From: Acidimicrobiaceae bacterium
GTDB taxonomy: Bacteria > Actinomycetota > Acidimicrobiia > Acidimicrobiales > RAAP-2
DNA: 48,927 nucleotides
Assembly (NCBI GenBank): GCA_003160635.1
Contig: PMLV01000113.1
Span: 208-49,134 of the forward strand
Direction of reading: 5' to 3'
Part shown: piece by piece, positions 1 to 8,142 of the stretch
Layout of the letters: each line of letters begins with the position of its first letter
Numbering within the stretch: position 1 is the stretch's first letter
Position numbers and translations under genes: made by a program
The notes under the pieces: generated by a model
What the model was told of the DNA's origin: nothing
Database searches by the model: none
The model's input: only the letters and a program-made list of their open reading frames with translations

Positions 1-1
1 G

Positions 2-589
2 GTGCTCCATGAAGGTCGACCGCCCCTCGGCAATGACATGTACGGTGCCTTCGGTCGCGACTTCCCCACATCGGACGACCGGCGCGTCATGGTCGTGGCA
101 ATCAGCCTGAGGCAGTGGCAGGCGCTGGCACGCGCCACCGAGATCGAACCCCACCTGCCCGCCATCGAGACTGCGCTCGGGCTCGACTTCTGTTTGGAGG
201 GTGACCGGTTCGGGGGCCGTGACGCGCTGGCCGCGCTCATCGCCCCCTGGGTCGCGAAACGCACGCTGTCAGAGGTGGCCGAGGTGTTCGACGGCCACGG
301 CGTGTGCTGGGGGGCCTACCAGACGTTCACCCAACTGGTGGAGGAGGACTGGCGGTGCAGCGAGGCCAACCCGATGTTCAGTGACATCGACCAGCCGGGT
401 ATCGGGATGCTGCGCATCCCCGGGACCCCGGCTGCCTTCAGGGCCTCGCCGCGTCGGACACCGCTACCCGCCCCGTTGTTGGGCGAGCACACCGATGAGA
501 TCCTCGCCGAGGAGTTGGGCCTCAGCTCGGCCGAGATCGGCGCTCTGCACGATGCTGGTATCGTCGCCGGCCCGACCGGAAACGAATGA
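2..589 (+). CDS. CaiB/BaiF-family CoA transferase, C-terminal part (2-methylfumaryl-CoA isomerase-like)
   Basis: This is the 3' part of a class III CoA transferase; the window cuts off the N-terminal part, which carries the catalytic Asp of the family, so no start can be assigned. The segment LYGAFGRDF-like (here MYGAFGRDFPTSDDRRVMVV) followed by a long helical C-terminal region resembles the Mct branch (mesaconyl-CoA C1-C4 CoA transferase, also annotated 2-methylfumaryl-CoA isomerase). Mct moves CoA within mesaconate during citramalate/mesaconate metabolism. Its stop overlaps the next start by 4 bases (ATGA at 586-589), so the two genes are translationally coupled. The next gene is a mesaconyl/itaconyl-CoA hydratase-type protein, which supports the assignment. 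Other CaiB members cannot be excluded. Confidence 0.75.
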   Translation: MLHEGRPPLGNDMYGAFGRDFPTSDDRRVMVVAISLRQWQALARATEIEPHLPAIETALGLDFCLEGDRFGGRDALAALIAPWVAKRTLSEVAEVFDGHGVCWGAYQTFTQLVEEDWRCSEANPMFSDIDQPGIGMLRIPGTPAAFRASPRRTPLPAPLLGEHTDEILAEELGLSSAEIGALHDAGIVAGPTGNE

Positions 590-1431
590 GCGAGCTCACC
601 CTCGTCGACCTGGGGCTCACGAGCGAGCAGACCTCCACGCTTCCCGCCGAACACGCCCAAATGCTGGCAGCGACACTCGACGCAGCCTTCGAGCCGACCC
701 TGGCGCTTCCGCTGCTGTGGCACTGGGCCTACTTCAACCCTGTCGTGGGGACCGCCGGATTGGGGTCCGACGGCCATCCCCGGCGGGAGAATCCGCTGCT
801 CGTCGACTTTCCACGCCGGATGTGGGTCGGCGGAGAGGTCCGCTCCGACGGCCCGTTGCGGACCGACGTCGCCGCAGTGCGCCGCACGCGGTTGCTCAGC
901 CACGCCCGCAAGCAGGGCTCCACCGGTGAGCTGCTGGTCGTCACCTTGGAACACAGCATCGAGCAGGGCGACCGCGCTGTCGTCGTCGAGCGCCAGGACG
1001 TCATCTATCGACAGGCGGGCGGCGTCACCCCGCCGACGGGCCCTGCGGCAGTGCAGCCTCCGACGGACGGGTGGCGAGAGACCGTTCAGCCCAGCACGGC
1101 GCTGCTCTTCAGATTTTCCGCGGTGACGTTCAACAGCCACCGAATCCATTACGACCACGGCTACGCTACCGGCATCGAGGGGTACCCGGGCCTCGTCGTG
1201 CACGGCCCGCTCACCGCGATGCTGCTCGCCGCATCAGCGTCACACCACCTCGGCAAGCCCCTGCGGTCCTTCGCCTACCGGGCCTCGGGCCCGCTGTTCG
1301 TCGATCAATCTTTCCGCATCGATGGCGTCGCTGGCGCCAGCCCGGACGGCGAGACGGCGACGATGACCGCCACCAGGATTGATGGTGTTATCGGCATGAC
1401 AGCAACGGCGACCGCCACGACAGACTCCTAG
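586..1431 (+). CDS. MaoC/HTD2-like hot-dog hydratase (mesaconyl-C4-CoA or itaconyl-CoA hydratase-like)
   Basis: A 281-residue protein with two hot-dog halves in the HTD2/mesaconyl-CoA hydratase pattern. The N-terminal half contains the LPLLWHWAYF and PRRMWVGGEV segments typical of this family; the C-terminal half holds the hydratase motif RFSAVTFNSHRIHYD followed by GYPGLVVHGPL, with the catalytic-type Asp/His pair. Such enzymes hydrate an enoyl-CoA such as mesaconyl-C4-CoA to citramalyl-CoA. Coupling with the upstream Mct-like gene by a 4-base overlap suggests a mesaconate/citramalate branch. In the 3-hydroxypropionate bicycle Mct and Meh are such a pair, but the same genes also occur in actinobacteria without that cycle, so carbon fixation should not be inferred. 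Confidence 0.8.
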   Translation: MSELTLVDLGLTSEQTSTLPAEHAQMLAATLDAAFEPTLALPLLWHWAYFNPVVGTAGLGSDGHPRRENPLLVDFPRRMWVGGEVRSDGPLRTDVAAVRRTRLLSHARKQGSTGELLVVTLEHSIEQGDRAVVVERQDVIYRQAGGVTPPTGPAAVQPPTDGWRETVQPSTALLFRFSAVTFNSHRIHYDHGYATGIEGYPGLVVHGPLTAMLLAASASHHLGKPLRSFAYRASGPLFVDQSFRIDGVAGASPDGETATMTATRIDGVIGMTATATATTDS

Positions 1432-1775
1432 TGCTCCGACGGCTGCTCGCGGCCGCCGGCCAGGCGGCATCGGGCTGCTCGGCGACATCCGCATGCCGCC
1501 TTGACTTCTACCCGAACCCAAGTCGGTCAGTTCATTCCAAGTGAGCCGTCGATCCGAGGAGACAACTGCTTCTCGAGTACCGATGTCATCCCAATCGCTT
1601 CTTGAACTTCGGCGAGATTGAACTCACAGCCGTCATTCGGACATCTTCGACCTCGTTGGAACTCGCTGTTATGCGGATCGTCCGTTCCGTTCGCCTAGGG
1701 GGTGGACATTCGTCTGTGGATGGGTTGGCATTGCAACCTCACCGCATACGGGACTGTCCACTGCAGACACAGTTT
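1432..1775. other. Intergenic spacer without a convincing gene
   Basis: About 340 bases between the hydratase stop and the operator-like element. A 67-codon open frame from 1602 has no ribosome-binding site and no recognisable domain. I see no RNA gene or strong terminator hairpin. Confidence 0.5.
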
Positions 1776-1795
1776 CGACATCGACGTCGTGATCG
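1776..1795. promoter_or_regulatory. Operator-like palindrome copy (16 of 20 to consensus)
   Basis: The sequence CGACATCGAC followed by GTCGTGATCG matches the shared element TGAYRTCGAYRTCRAYRTCA at 16 of 20 positions. It lies about 73 bases before the SMP-30 start, with an AT-rich CATTAT hexamer 14 bases past the centre that could be a -10 box. This copy is of medium quality and could be coincidental on its own. Confidence 0.45.
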
Positions 1796-1858
1796 AGCAT
1801 TATGAAGATGTCACAGTTCAATGCATCTCGTTCCGCCGCACTCGGGGAGGATGATTAC

Positions 1859-2704
1859 ATGTCAGCACCTCAACAGCTGCCTCAACTATTGACCGACGAC
1901 CTCGTCTTCGGTGAGGGCCCGCGGTGGCGGGAAGGTCTCTTGTGGTTTTCGGACATGCACGGCGAGTCCGTATGGACCGTCGATCTTTCCGGTAATCGCA
2001 CCAAGGTGGTTGACCTCCCTGGCCGGCGGCCTTCGGGCCTTGGATTTCTCCCAAATGGTGATCTGCTGATCGTCTCGATGCTCGAAGCGGAGATCCTCCG
2101 CTGGGATAGGACAGATCTGTCGACGTACGCCGACCTGACTTCTCTCTTCGTGGATGGGTGCAACGACATGGTCGTCGACCAGCATGGCCGTGCCTACGTT
2201 GGTTCTTTCCCCTCGATTACGCCCCCGGGCGGGCGGGTCGTCGCAGTCGATCCGGATGGCTCGGCGCGAATCGTTGCAGAAGAGGTTGTCATTCCCAATG
2301 GTTCGGTCATCACCCCAGGAGGAACGACCCTCATCGTGGCGGAATCGCTTGGACGACGCCTTACGGCCTTCGACATCGAACATAACGGAGATCTCTCAAA
2401 CCGGCGCGTCTATGCCGAATGCCCGAACCGCGGTCCCGATGGCATCTGTCTGGACGAAGAGGGTGCCGTGTGGGCGGCCATGCCTCTTGCTCGAGAATTT
2501 CAACGAATAATGCCTGGTGGAGAGGTCGTTGATTCGGTGTCAATTGACGGGCGCATGGGCATTGCGTGCACCCTTGGAGGCGTGGATCGAAAGACGCTCT
2601 TTCTCTTGACTGCCATGGACCATGATCCAGTGGCCCTCACCGGCACTCGAGAAGGGCAGATTCATACGATGACCGTTGCCGTCCCGGGAGCGGGCATTCC
2701 GTAA
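1859..2704 (+). CDS. SMP-30/gluconolactonase-like six-bladed beta-propeller hydrolase
   Basis: A 281-residue SMP-30/gluconolactonase/LRE family protein, probably a metal-dependent lactonase acting on a ring-opened or BVMO-derived lactone. The family metal ligands are visible: Glu19 in FGEGPRW, Asn147 in PNGSV and Asp194 in GPDGICLD. The start at 1859 is preferred over 1802 because GGGGAGG (1844-1850) lies 8 bases upstream and the protein then begins MSAPQQLPQLLTDDLVFGEGP, at the usual point of the fold. It stands alone as a unit, convergent with the next gene (26-base gap). An operator-like element at 1776-1795 suggests it belongs to the same regulon as the neighbouring catabolic operons. Confidence 0.8.
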   Translation: MSAPQQLPQLLTDDLVFGEGPRWREGLLWFSDMHGESVWTVDLSGNRTKVVDLPGRRPSGLGFLPNGDLLIVSMLEAEILRWDRTDLSTYADLTSLFVDGCNDMVVDQHGRAYVGSFPSITPPGGRVVAVDPDGSARIVAEEVVIPNGSVITPGGTTLIVAESLGRRLTAFDIEHNGDLSNRRVYAECPNRGPDGICLDEEGAVWAAMPLAREFQRIMPGGEVVDSVSIDGRMGIACTLGGVDRKTLFLLTAMDHDPVALTGTREGQIHTMTVAVPGAGIP

Positions 2705-2730
2705 CACAGAGACGACACCACAATGGAGAG

Positions 2731-4332
2731 TTACGGCAATGATCCTCGCTCGCTCGGCGTGAGAGCCCGAAGCGATTCGTTCCGACTAGGGCGCCAGTAG
2801 ACGGTATCGGCATTCCACGCTTCCTTTCGGAGGCGTGTCTTGTCAATCTTCAGGCTCGCCAGTTTCGGGAGATCACCGCTCACACGTACGAAATCCGGCA
2901 TCCATTTCGGCCCCAGATCCGACTGCGCTTTGAGGAATCGGTCGAAGGCGTCGACGTCGAATTGATCGGGATCATTCATTTCCAGGGCAGTCATGACTCG
3001 ATCGCCTGCGAGTGCGTCGGGCACGGCATAGACCACCACTCCCCGGGCCCCCTCGAAACGCGAGAGAATGGTTTCGACGACTCCTGCCGAGAAATTTTCG
3101 CCATCGACTCGCAGCCACTCATTCGATCGACCGGCAAAATAAAACCACCCTTCGGCATCTCGGTAGGCCAAATCACCAGACCAGTACTTGCCCTCGCGGA
3201 ACCTCTGCGTCGTGGCCTCTTCATTCTTGTAGTAGCCCTCGAAACCCTCGCCGGGATTCAGGTTCACCAACTCACCGGTCGCACTTTCGAGATTGAGTAT
3301 GGCTCCGTCTGCTCGGAACTCAGCGCGCGGGCATTCCATCTCGGTCTCTGGATCAAGAACCACGATCTGCTCGTCAGCAGTTCCAAGCGCGCCAGGGGGC
3401 ATTAAAGGGTCGCGGCGAATGATTATCACGCCCTCGGTCGACCCGTAACTGTCACGTACCTGGCACTGGAAGCGGGCGGCAAACGCAGTGATGTCGCCAA
3501 GCGACGCTTCGTTCCCTATGGCCAGCCGCAACGGGCTATCCCAATCCGAATCTTGTTCGGGCACGGCCAGCATGTAGTTGAGAACCTTGCCGGTGTACGT
3601 CATGACTGTGGCGCCGATGCGCCGGATATCACCCAGTGTCCGTGAAGCGGAGAACTTAGCCCTCGTCCCCAAGGGGACTCCTCCGGCCAGCGCAGAGGCG
3701 AGACCGGTGAACAGCGAACTCGAATGGAAGAAGGGCAGAGACGCGTAGACGGCTTCGCCTGGTCCGAGGCCCGTGACATGCGCAACGTGCGAACCGGTAC
3801 GGGCAAACCTCCCCTGCGTACACCGGACCGCCTTTGGAAAGTTGGTGGATCCCGACGTGAAGATGAGGAGATACAGGTCATCCTCCGCAGGACTCGCGAG
3901 CTCATCCTCGACAGATTTCGCGTGTGCGAGAGAGCGGGCATAGGACTCTTCCTCCGTATGCATGACGCGATCGGAGTCACCCCACCACTTCGTTCCCTCA
4001 AGAAGTCCCCCATGCACGGACGAGGTGACGACGATCTGGCAATCCGAATGTTCGATGAGCCGCTCAAGTTCTGCCCCACGGTATGTGGAATTAATTCCCA
4101 CAATCACAGCACCAGACAGCGCAGCGGCTCCCAGCCAAAACAGGTATTCCGGTGTGTTGTCGAGCAGGACGCCTATGTGGGGCGGACGCTCCAGATCTTG
4201 ACGATCCCGCCACAACGCGGCGCGGCGAAGCGACCCCGACACGAATTCGCGACCAGTGACAATCCGGTCCTCGAAGTAAAGCGCCGGTTCATCGCTCTCC
4301 TTCAATCGGTGCACCAGCTCGGCCGCCGTCAC
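2731..4332 (-). CDS. Acyl-CoA synthetase (ANL superfamily, FadD17-like)
   Basis: A 533-residue AMP-forming acyl-CoA ligase, last gene of the minus-strand unit that starts at 8925. Visible motifs are the phosphate loop TSGSTNFPKAV (residues 159-169), YGSTE (296-300), YWSGD (383-387), the hinge region AGRSNEWLRVDGENF (400-414) and a C-terminal lysine region LASLKIDKTRLRKE near 491-504 that carries the adenylation lysine. It would activate a carboxylic acid to a CoA thioester via an acyl-adenylate. The hinge and long-chain-like ending resemble FadD17-type actinobacterial ligases. Its start overlaps the upstream dehydrogenase stop by 4 bases (4329-4332), so both are likely made together. The substrate is not deducible. 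Confidence 0.85.
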   Translation of the reverse strand: MTAAELVHRLKESDEPALYFEDRIVTGREFVSGSLRRAALWRDRQDLERPPHIGVLLDNTPEYLFWLGAAALSGAVIVGINSTYRGAELERLIEHSDCQIVVTSSVHGGLLEGTKWWGDSDRVMHTEEESYARSLAHAKSVEDELASPAEDDLYLLIFTSGSTNFPKAVRCTQGRFARTGSHVAHVTGLGPGEAVYASLPFFHSSSLFTGLASALAGGVPLGTRAKFSASRTLGDIRRIGATVMTYTGKVLNYMLAVPEQDSDWDSPLRLAIGNEASLGDITAFAARFQCQVRDSYGSTEGVIIIRRDPLMPPGALGTADEQIVVLDPETEMECPRAEFRADGAILNLESATGELVNLNPGEGFEGYYKNEEATTQRFREGKYWSGDLAYRDAEGWFYFAGRSNEWLRVDGENFSAGVVETILSRFEGARGVVVYAVPDALAGDRVMTALEMNDPDQFDVDAFDRFLKAQSDLGPKWMPDFVRVSGDLPKLASLKIDKTRLRKEAWNADTVYWRPSRNESLRALTPSERGSLP

Positions 4333-5570
4333 ATTGACCTACCGGCAAATTGTGAGTCACGGGGCAGTCCGAGTCCCCGCTCGGCGATGAGATTTCGCTG
4401 CATTTCATCGGTTCCGCCGCCAATGCGAAGGCCGGGAGAAAAAAGGAAACGTTCTCCCCACGCACGAGATCGCTCGCTCTCTCCGGCGATCGATCCCATT
4501 CCGAGGATCGCCATGCCTGCGCTCGAGGTGAGACGGGCGTGTTCCGAGTACATCAGTTTGAGGACTGATCCGCCGCCTTTCACCGTGTCGTCCTCCTGCA
4601 TGCGCTGCATGTGGAGGTCGAGGACCCGCTCTCGTACAAACGCGGCAGCAAGCACCTGCCGGACGATGGCATCGTGATGAACACCTCTATCGCGGGCTGT
4701 CGCAATCAGCTCCAACGCGGCACGGGCACTGGTGCCACCGCCTATTGAGGCCCGTTCGCTCGACAACATCGTCCTGGCAACCGACCAACCGTCGCCGTCG
4801 TTTCCGACCATGCAGTCGTCCGCAACGTGCACTCCGGACAGAAACACCTCGTTGAAGTGGTAGGCACCGGACATTTCTCGGAGCGGGCGGACTTCAACTC
4901 CACTCGCCTTCATGTCGACAATCAGACACGCAAGACCGACTCTTCCTTCCGAACCTTCCTGGGTCCGAGCCAGGAGCATGCCCAGATCACTGGCACCAGC
5001 CCCCGAGGTCCAGACCTTCTGGCCGTCGACAATCCACCCTCCATCTCCCCGGGCGGCCCGGGTTCGCACGGCTGTGAGATCAGATCCGGCGTCCGGTTCC
5101 GAAAACAACTGGCACCAGACCTCCTCCGCCTGAATGATCGGGGGGAGGTATCGCGCCTTTTGCGCAGGAGTACCGTGGGCCCGGATGGCTGAGGCAACCA
5201 ATTGCAAGCCGACCGAGAGCAACTTGGTGGACACCCCAAAGCGACCATGCTCTTCGCCGAAGGCCTCCTCGGCCCACTCGGGCAAGCCCTGGCCCCCATG
5301 TTCCTTCGGCCAAGAGATGCCGGCCCATCCGGATTCATAGAGCTTGCGCTGCCAGGCGACGACTCGATCAAACGCCTCACGCTCTCGCAACCAATACTCA
5401 GAGAGATCCTTGGCGGAAAACAGGTGAGAGGCGGAGAAGTCCCCGGGTTCGCCTCGACCCACCGCATTTGCCTCCAACCAGATTCGGGCTCTTGCCCGAA
5501 AAGCAGCCTCCTCCGTCGCCGGCTCACCCAGACCCGCATCGCTCTGTCCGATGCTCTGGTTTGAACTCAT
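4329..5570 (-). CDS. Acyl-CoA dehydrogenase
   Basis: A 413-residue acyl-CoA dehydrogenase with the usual order: N-terminal helices, the FAD-binding CQLFSEPDAGSDLTAVRTRA stretch in the middle, then VWTSGA, and a C-terminal helical domain ending GGGTDEMQRNLIAERGLGLPR. In place of the glutamate found at the medium-chain enzyme position (YEGT) it has GGGT, so the catalytic base must lie elsewhere or the protein needs a partner subunit, as in actinobacterial heteromeric FadE enzymes. It overlaps the genes on both sides by 4 bases (ligase downstream, amidohydrolase upstream). It probably desaturates the CoA ester made by the adjacent ligase. Confidence 0.9.
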   Translation of the reverse strand: MSSNQSIGQSDAGLGEPATEEAAFRARARIWLEANAVGRGEPGDFSASHLFSAKDLSEYWLREREAFDRVVAWQRKLYESGWAGISWPKEHGGQGLPEWAEEAFGEEHGRFGVSTKLLSVGLQLVASAIRAHGTPAQKARYLPPIIQAEEVWCQLFSEPDAGSDLTAVRTRAARGDGGWIVDGQKVWTSGAGASDLGMLLARTQEGSEGRVGLACLIVDMKASGVEVRPLREMSGAYHFNEVFLSGVHVADDCMVGNDGDGWSVARTMLSSERASIGGGTSARAALELIATARDRGVHHDAIVRQVLAAAFVRERVLDLHMQRMQEDDTVKGGGSVLKLMYSEHARLTSSAGMAILGMGSIAGESERSRAWGERFLFSPGLRIGGGTDEMQRNLIAERGLGLPRDSQFAGRSM

Positions 5571-6451
5571 CGATGATCGATTCCCAGAACGCGTGCGGCA
5601 TTGTCACGCAGAAACCCGGGCCACACGTCGTCGCGCAGGGGAACGTCGCCCATCTCCGTCATGATCCGCTCGAGGGAGAGTCCCATCGGAAAGTAGCCCC
5701 CGTAGATCAATCGATCGGCTCCGCGACTGTTGGCATAGTCGATCACCGCTTTTGGGTAGTAACGAGGCGAGAAGGCACTTGTCGAGTAATGGAGATTCGG
5801 CCATTTCACCATCAACTTTATGGCCAGGTCCGCCCACGGCTCGGCCCCGTGTCGCAGTACAAAGGTCAACTCGGGGAAGTCGTAGAGCACTTGCTCGACG
5901 AGTTCAACATGTTGACAGGCACTCGGAACCCGTGGACCAGCAATGCCAGCCGTGACAAAGACCGGAAGTCCGAGTTCGACGCACACCGAATAGATGGGGT
6001 ACATGAGCCGATGATCGATAGGAACCTGCGGTGAGAAGCCCGCTGGAAAGAAGGTGAGAGCCCGTAGTCCGTAGGAGTCATGGGCCGCACGAATCTTGCG
6101 AATGGCCTCAACGCCCTCATTGGGATTTGGAGCGAACGACCCGACAAAACGCTCTGGAAAGCGCGCCACCGCAGCATCAGCGGCGTCCCCCTTACCAACG
6201 CTCACCAAGCCTACGTCGACTCCCCATCGATCCATTTCCGACAAGGTATAGAGGACCGGATCGCGGTCGCCACTTTCGCCGTAACCCTTCTCGGGAACAC
6301 CTTTGAACATGTACTCGACCGGCATTTCGAATTCTTCATGAGTTTGCTGATCCCGGATTTGACCGAGCATTTCCCGATAACTGCCGCGAAGATCGACGAG
6401 TGGGAAGCCGATCATCGTGTCGATCGCCCCAATCTCCGGCCTCTGCCTCAT
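5567..6451 (-). CDS. Amidohydrolase-2 family protein lacking the N-terminal metal HxH
   Basis: A 294-residue TIM-barrel protein of the amidohydrolase-related (ACMSD/4-oxalomesaconate hydratase-like) family. The barrel order is visible (VGLVSVG, VGSFAPNP, LRALTFFP, LPVFVTAG, TFVLRHG, RLIYGGYFP), and the C-terminus ends LRDNAARVLGI, as in this family. The usual N-terminal D-x-H-x-H metal motif is replaced by AIDTMIGFP (residues 9-17), and the terminal catalytic-Asp segment GSDWP is GGYFP. Several metal ligands are therefore missing, and the protein may be a non-hydrolytic or metal-free member. It overlaps the dehydrogenase start by 4 bases and follows a second amidohydrolase after 10 bases. Probably they form a pair. 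Confidence 0.75.
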   Translation of the reverse strand: MRQRPEIGAIDTMIGFPLVDLRGSYREMLGQIRDQQTHEEFEMPVEYMFKGVPEKGYGESGDRDPVLYTLSEMDRWGVDVGLVSVGKGDAADAAVARFPERFVGSFAPNPNEGVEAIRKIRAAHDSYGLRALTFFPAGFSPQVPIDHRLMYPIYSVCVELGLPVFVTAGIAGPRVPSACQHVELVEQVLYDFPELTFVLRHGAEPWADLAIKLMVKWPNLHYSTSAFSPRYYPKAVIDYANSRGADRLIYGGYFPMGLSLERIMTEMGDVPLRDDVWPGFLRDNAARVLGIDHR

Positions 6452-6461
6452 TGATCAATCG

Positions 6462-7640
6462 TCATTGCTGAATCTCCACGCCCAAAAGCTCCGCCGCGTT
6501 GTCGCGACCAATACGACGGAGGGTCGATTCATCAGCCCACTGAAGCGCATCATTGATGAAATCGACCGGTGCGACGACTCCTTCTGCGTGTGGCCAATCC
6601 GAACCGAGCAGGAGCCGCTCGATAGGTATGGCCTCGCTGATGGCTTCTACGTCATCCTCCCAAAAAGGAGTCAACCAGACGTGACTCACAAACGACTCGA
6701 TGGGGTCATCTGCAAAATAGCCAGGGTTTCGATTCGCTGCGTCCTCCAATCGATGGAGAAGATCGAGTACCCATGATGCGCCATTTTCAACACTGGCCAA
6801 CTTCAAGTCGGGAAAGCGTTCGAAAATGAGCTGGCAAATCGCCGCACCATAGAAATCGGAGACGGCTCGACCCTTCGTGATGACTCCACGCAGAGGGGAT
6901 CGGAATACCGAGCTCTCGGCGCTGTCCTCCCACATGTTGACGATGGTGTCATATCCCTCTAGCCCGGCATGGGTTGCCACGATCGTGCCACTCTCCGCAG
7001 CCAAACCCCAAAAACTGTCGTATGTCGGGTCGAAAGGAGAACGAAACCCTGAACTTGTCGGCACGGGAGCATTGCGAATGTTGACGACAGGTGCACCCTG
7101 ATCGATCACACGGCGAAGTTCACGATGGGCAAACTCAGGATCGAGCAACGGGATGTTCGGGACGGCAAAAATACGATTCTGATAACGGTAACCCCAGTCA
7201 TCATCCAGCCATTGATTAAATCCAGAAAATACCTTGCACGCGGCGTCTGGATCATCCTTGAGCGCTTCTTCCATGCCTACCCCGAGAGTTGGGAAGAGCA
7301 ATGTAGCGCCTACGCCCTGTCGATCCATGACGGCGAGACGCTCGTCACGGTCACGGTACTCCGGCCGAATTGGCTCTAAGGACCCAAAAGCATCTCGTAA
7401 TGACTTTTGCTCCGGATTGCCCCGGTACCAAGAATGCAATATTCCCGGCTTGGCGACCGGATCAAACGTGGGATTGGCAATATAGCGATTTATCTTTCCG
7501 CCAACGACAAAGCGCGTCTTGCCGTCGATTACCTCAAAGCGAGCGCCTCTCGAACCCAGTGACGGGTCGACATATCGTGTGAACGCGTCCAGGGCCTCGT
7601 AGTAATGGCTGTCGAAATCGAAAAGCATGAACTCAGGCAA
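6462..7640 (-). CDS. Amidohydrolase family protein (ACMSD-like)
   Basis: A 392-residue amidohydrolase-2 protein. It begins MPEFMLFDFDSHYYEALDAF, the D-x-D-x-H-YYE form of the metal-binding strand common in actinobacterial catabolic clusters, contains GTIVATHAG in the middle and ends with LLLGSDWPHAEG, where the Asp is the expected catalytic/metal residue. Members hydrolyse or decarboxylate cyclic or ring-cleaved carboxylates; the precise reaction is not known here. It precedes the metal-motif-deficient homologue by 10 bases, so the two may act as a catalytic and an accessory subunit. An 84-base spacer separates it from the SnoaL-like gene upstream. Confidence 0.8.
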   Translation of the reverse strand: MPEFMLFDFDSHYYEALDAFTRYVDPSLGSRGARFEVIDGKTRFVVGGKINRYIANPTFDPVAKPGILHSWYRGNPEQKSLRDAFGSLEPIRPEYRDRDERLAVMDRQGVGATLLFPTLGVGMEEALKDDPDAACKVFSGFNQWLDDDWGYRYQNRIFAVPNIPLLDPEFAHRELRRVIDQGAPVVNIRNAPVPTSSGFRSPFDPTYDSFWGLAAESGTIVATHAGLEGYDTIVNMWEDSAESSVFRSPLRGVITKGRAVSDFYGAAICQLIFERFPDLKLASVENGASWVLDLLHRLEDAANRNPGYFADDPIESFVSHVWLTPFWEDDVEAISEAIPIERLLLGSDWPHAEGVVAPVDFINDALQWADESTLRRIGRDNAAELLGVEIQQ

Positions 7641-7724
7641 CGATCTGCTCCCTTCCGTCTCGGATTGCAGTGTGCGACGTCAATGTGGCGTCGTCCAAGT
7701 ATGAAATCTGAAGTGGATGATCGC

Positions 7725-8117
7725 TCATGGCCGATCCGAGGCTCCGTGAGGTGTGAGAAACGTCGAACGGCGAACGGCAAACCGCCAACCGTTCGGCGTT
7801 CGCACCAGCTGATCGTCATAGAAGCCGATCCGTGACTCTCGTGTGACCTGATCCACAAAGAGGAAGCTTTGCTCCACGCTCGCGTGGTCACCTTCGAGGT
7901 GTATCACCGGAGCACCGCTCAGGTGCAGTCCACTTGGGGCAGCTTCAGACATGCCCACGAGGCCCTCGGTCCCTTCGAACGCTCGTCCATAGACCTCGAA
8001 CCTCCCGTCGGAGGTGAACAGTTCAGCCCATCCGTGATGGTCGTTCCGATCCAGCCGGTTCGTATAGAGGGCGAGAAGTTCGTTGATACTCGAAATATCA
8101 TCACTGCGATCAGTCAT
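7725..8117 (-). CDS. SnoaL/NTF2-like protein
   Basis: A 130-residue NTF2-fold protein: MTDRSDDISSINELLALYTN, then a strand-rich region FTSDGRFEVYGRAFEGTEGL and a C-terminal DDQLVRTPNGWRFAVRRS. This is the pattern of SnoaL-like isomerases/cyclases and ring-hydroxylating beta subunits. The start at 8117 is chosen because GGAGG lies 9 bases upstream and everything further upstream in frame is a shadow of the ECH gene. The next gene upstream ends 25 bases away. Role unknown; small NTF2-fold proteins in such clusters act as dehydratases, isomerases or accessory subunits. Confidence 0.75.
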   Translation of the reverse strand: MTDRSDDISSINELLALYTNRLDRNDHHGWAELFTSDGRFEVYGRAFEGTEGLVGMSEAAPSGLHLSGAPVIHLEGDHASVEQSFLFVDQVTRESRIGFYDDQLVRTPNGWRFAVRRSTFLTPHGASDRP

Positions 8118-8142
8118 CTGCTCATTCCTCCAGGTGTGGGCG

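Noticed and set aside
316-1203. 295-codon minus-strand open frame
   Set aside because: It is antisense to the CoA transferase and hydratase genes, which have clear family motifs; its translation has low-complexity, Arg/Gly-rich composition typical of a shadow frame.
2699-2736. Inverted repeat CCGTAAC / GTTACGG between convergent genes
   Set aside because: The arms are simply the matching last codons (Pro-stop) of the two converging genes; the 24-base loop and 7-bp stem without a T tract do not make a convincing terminator.
3724-4677. 317-codon plus-strand open frame
   Set aside because: Antisense to the acyl-CoA synthetase and dehydrogenase; no domain and no ribosome-binding site.
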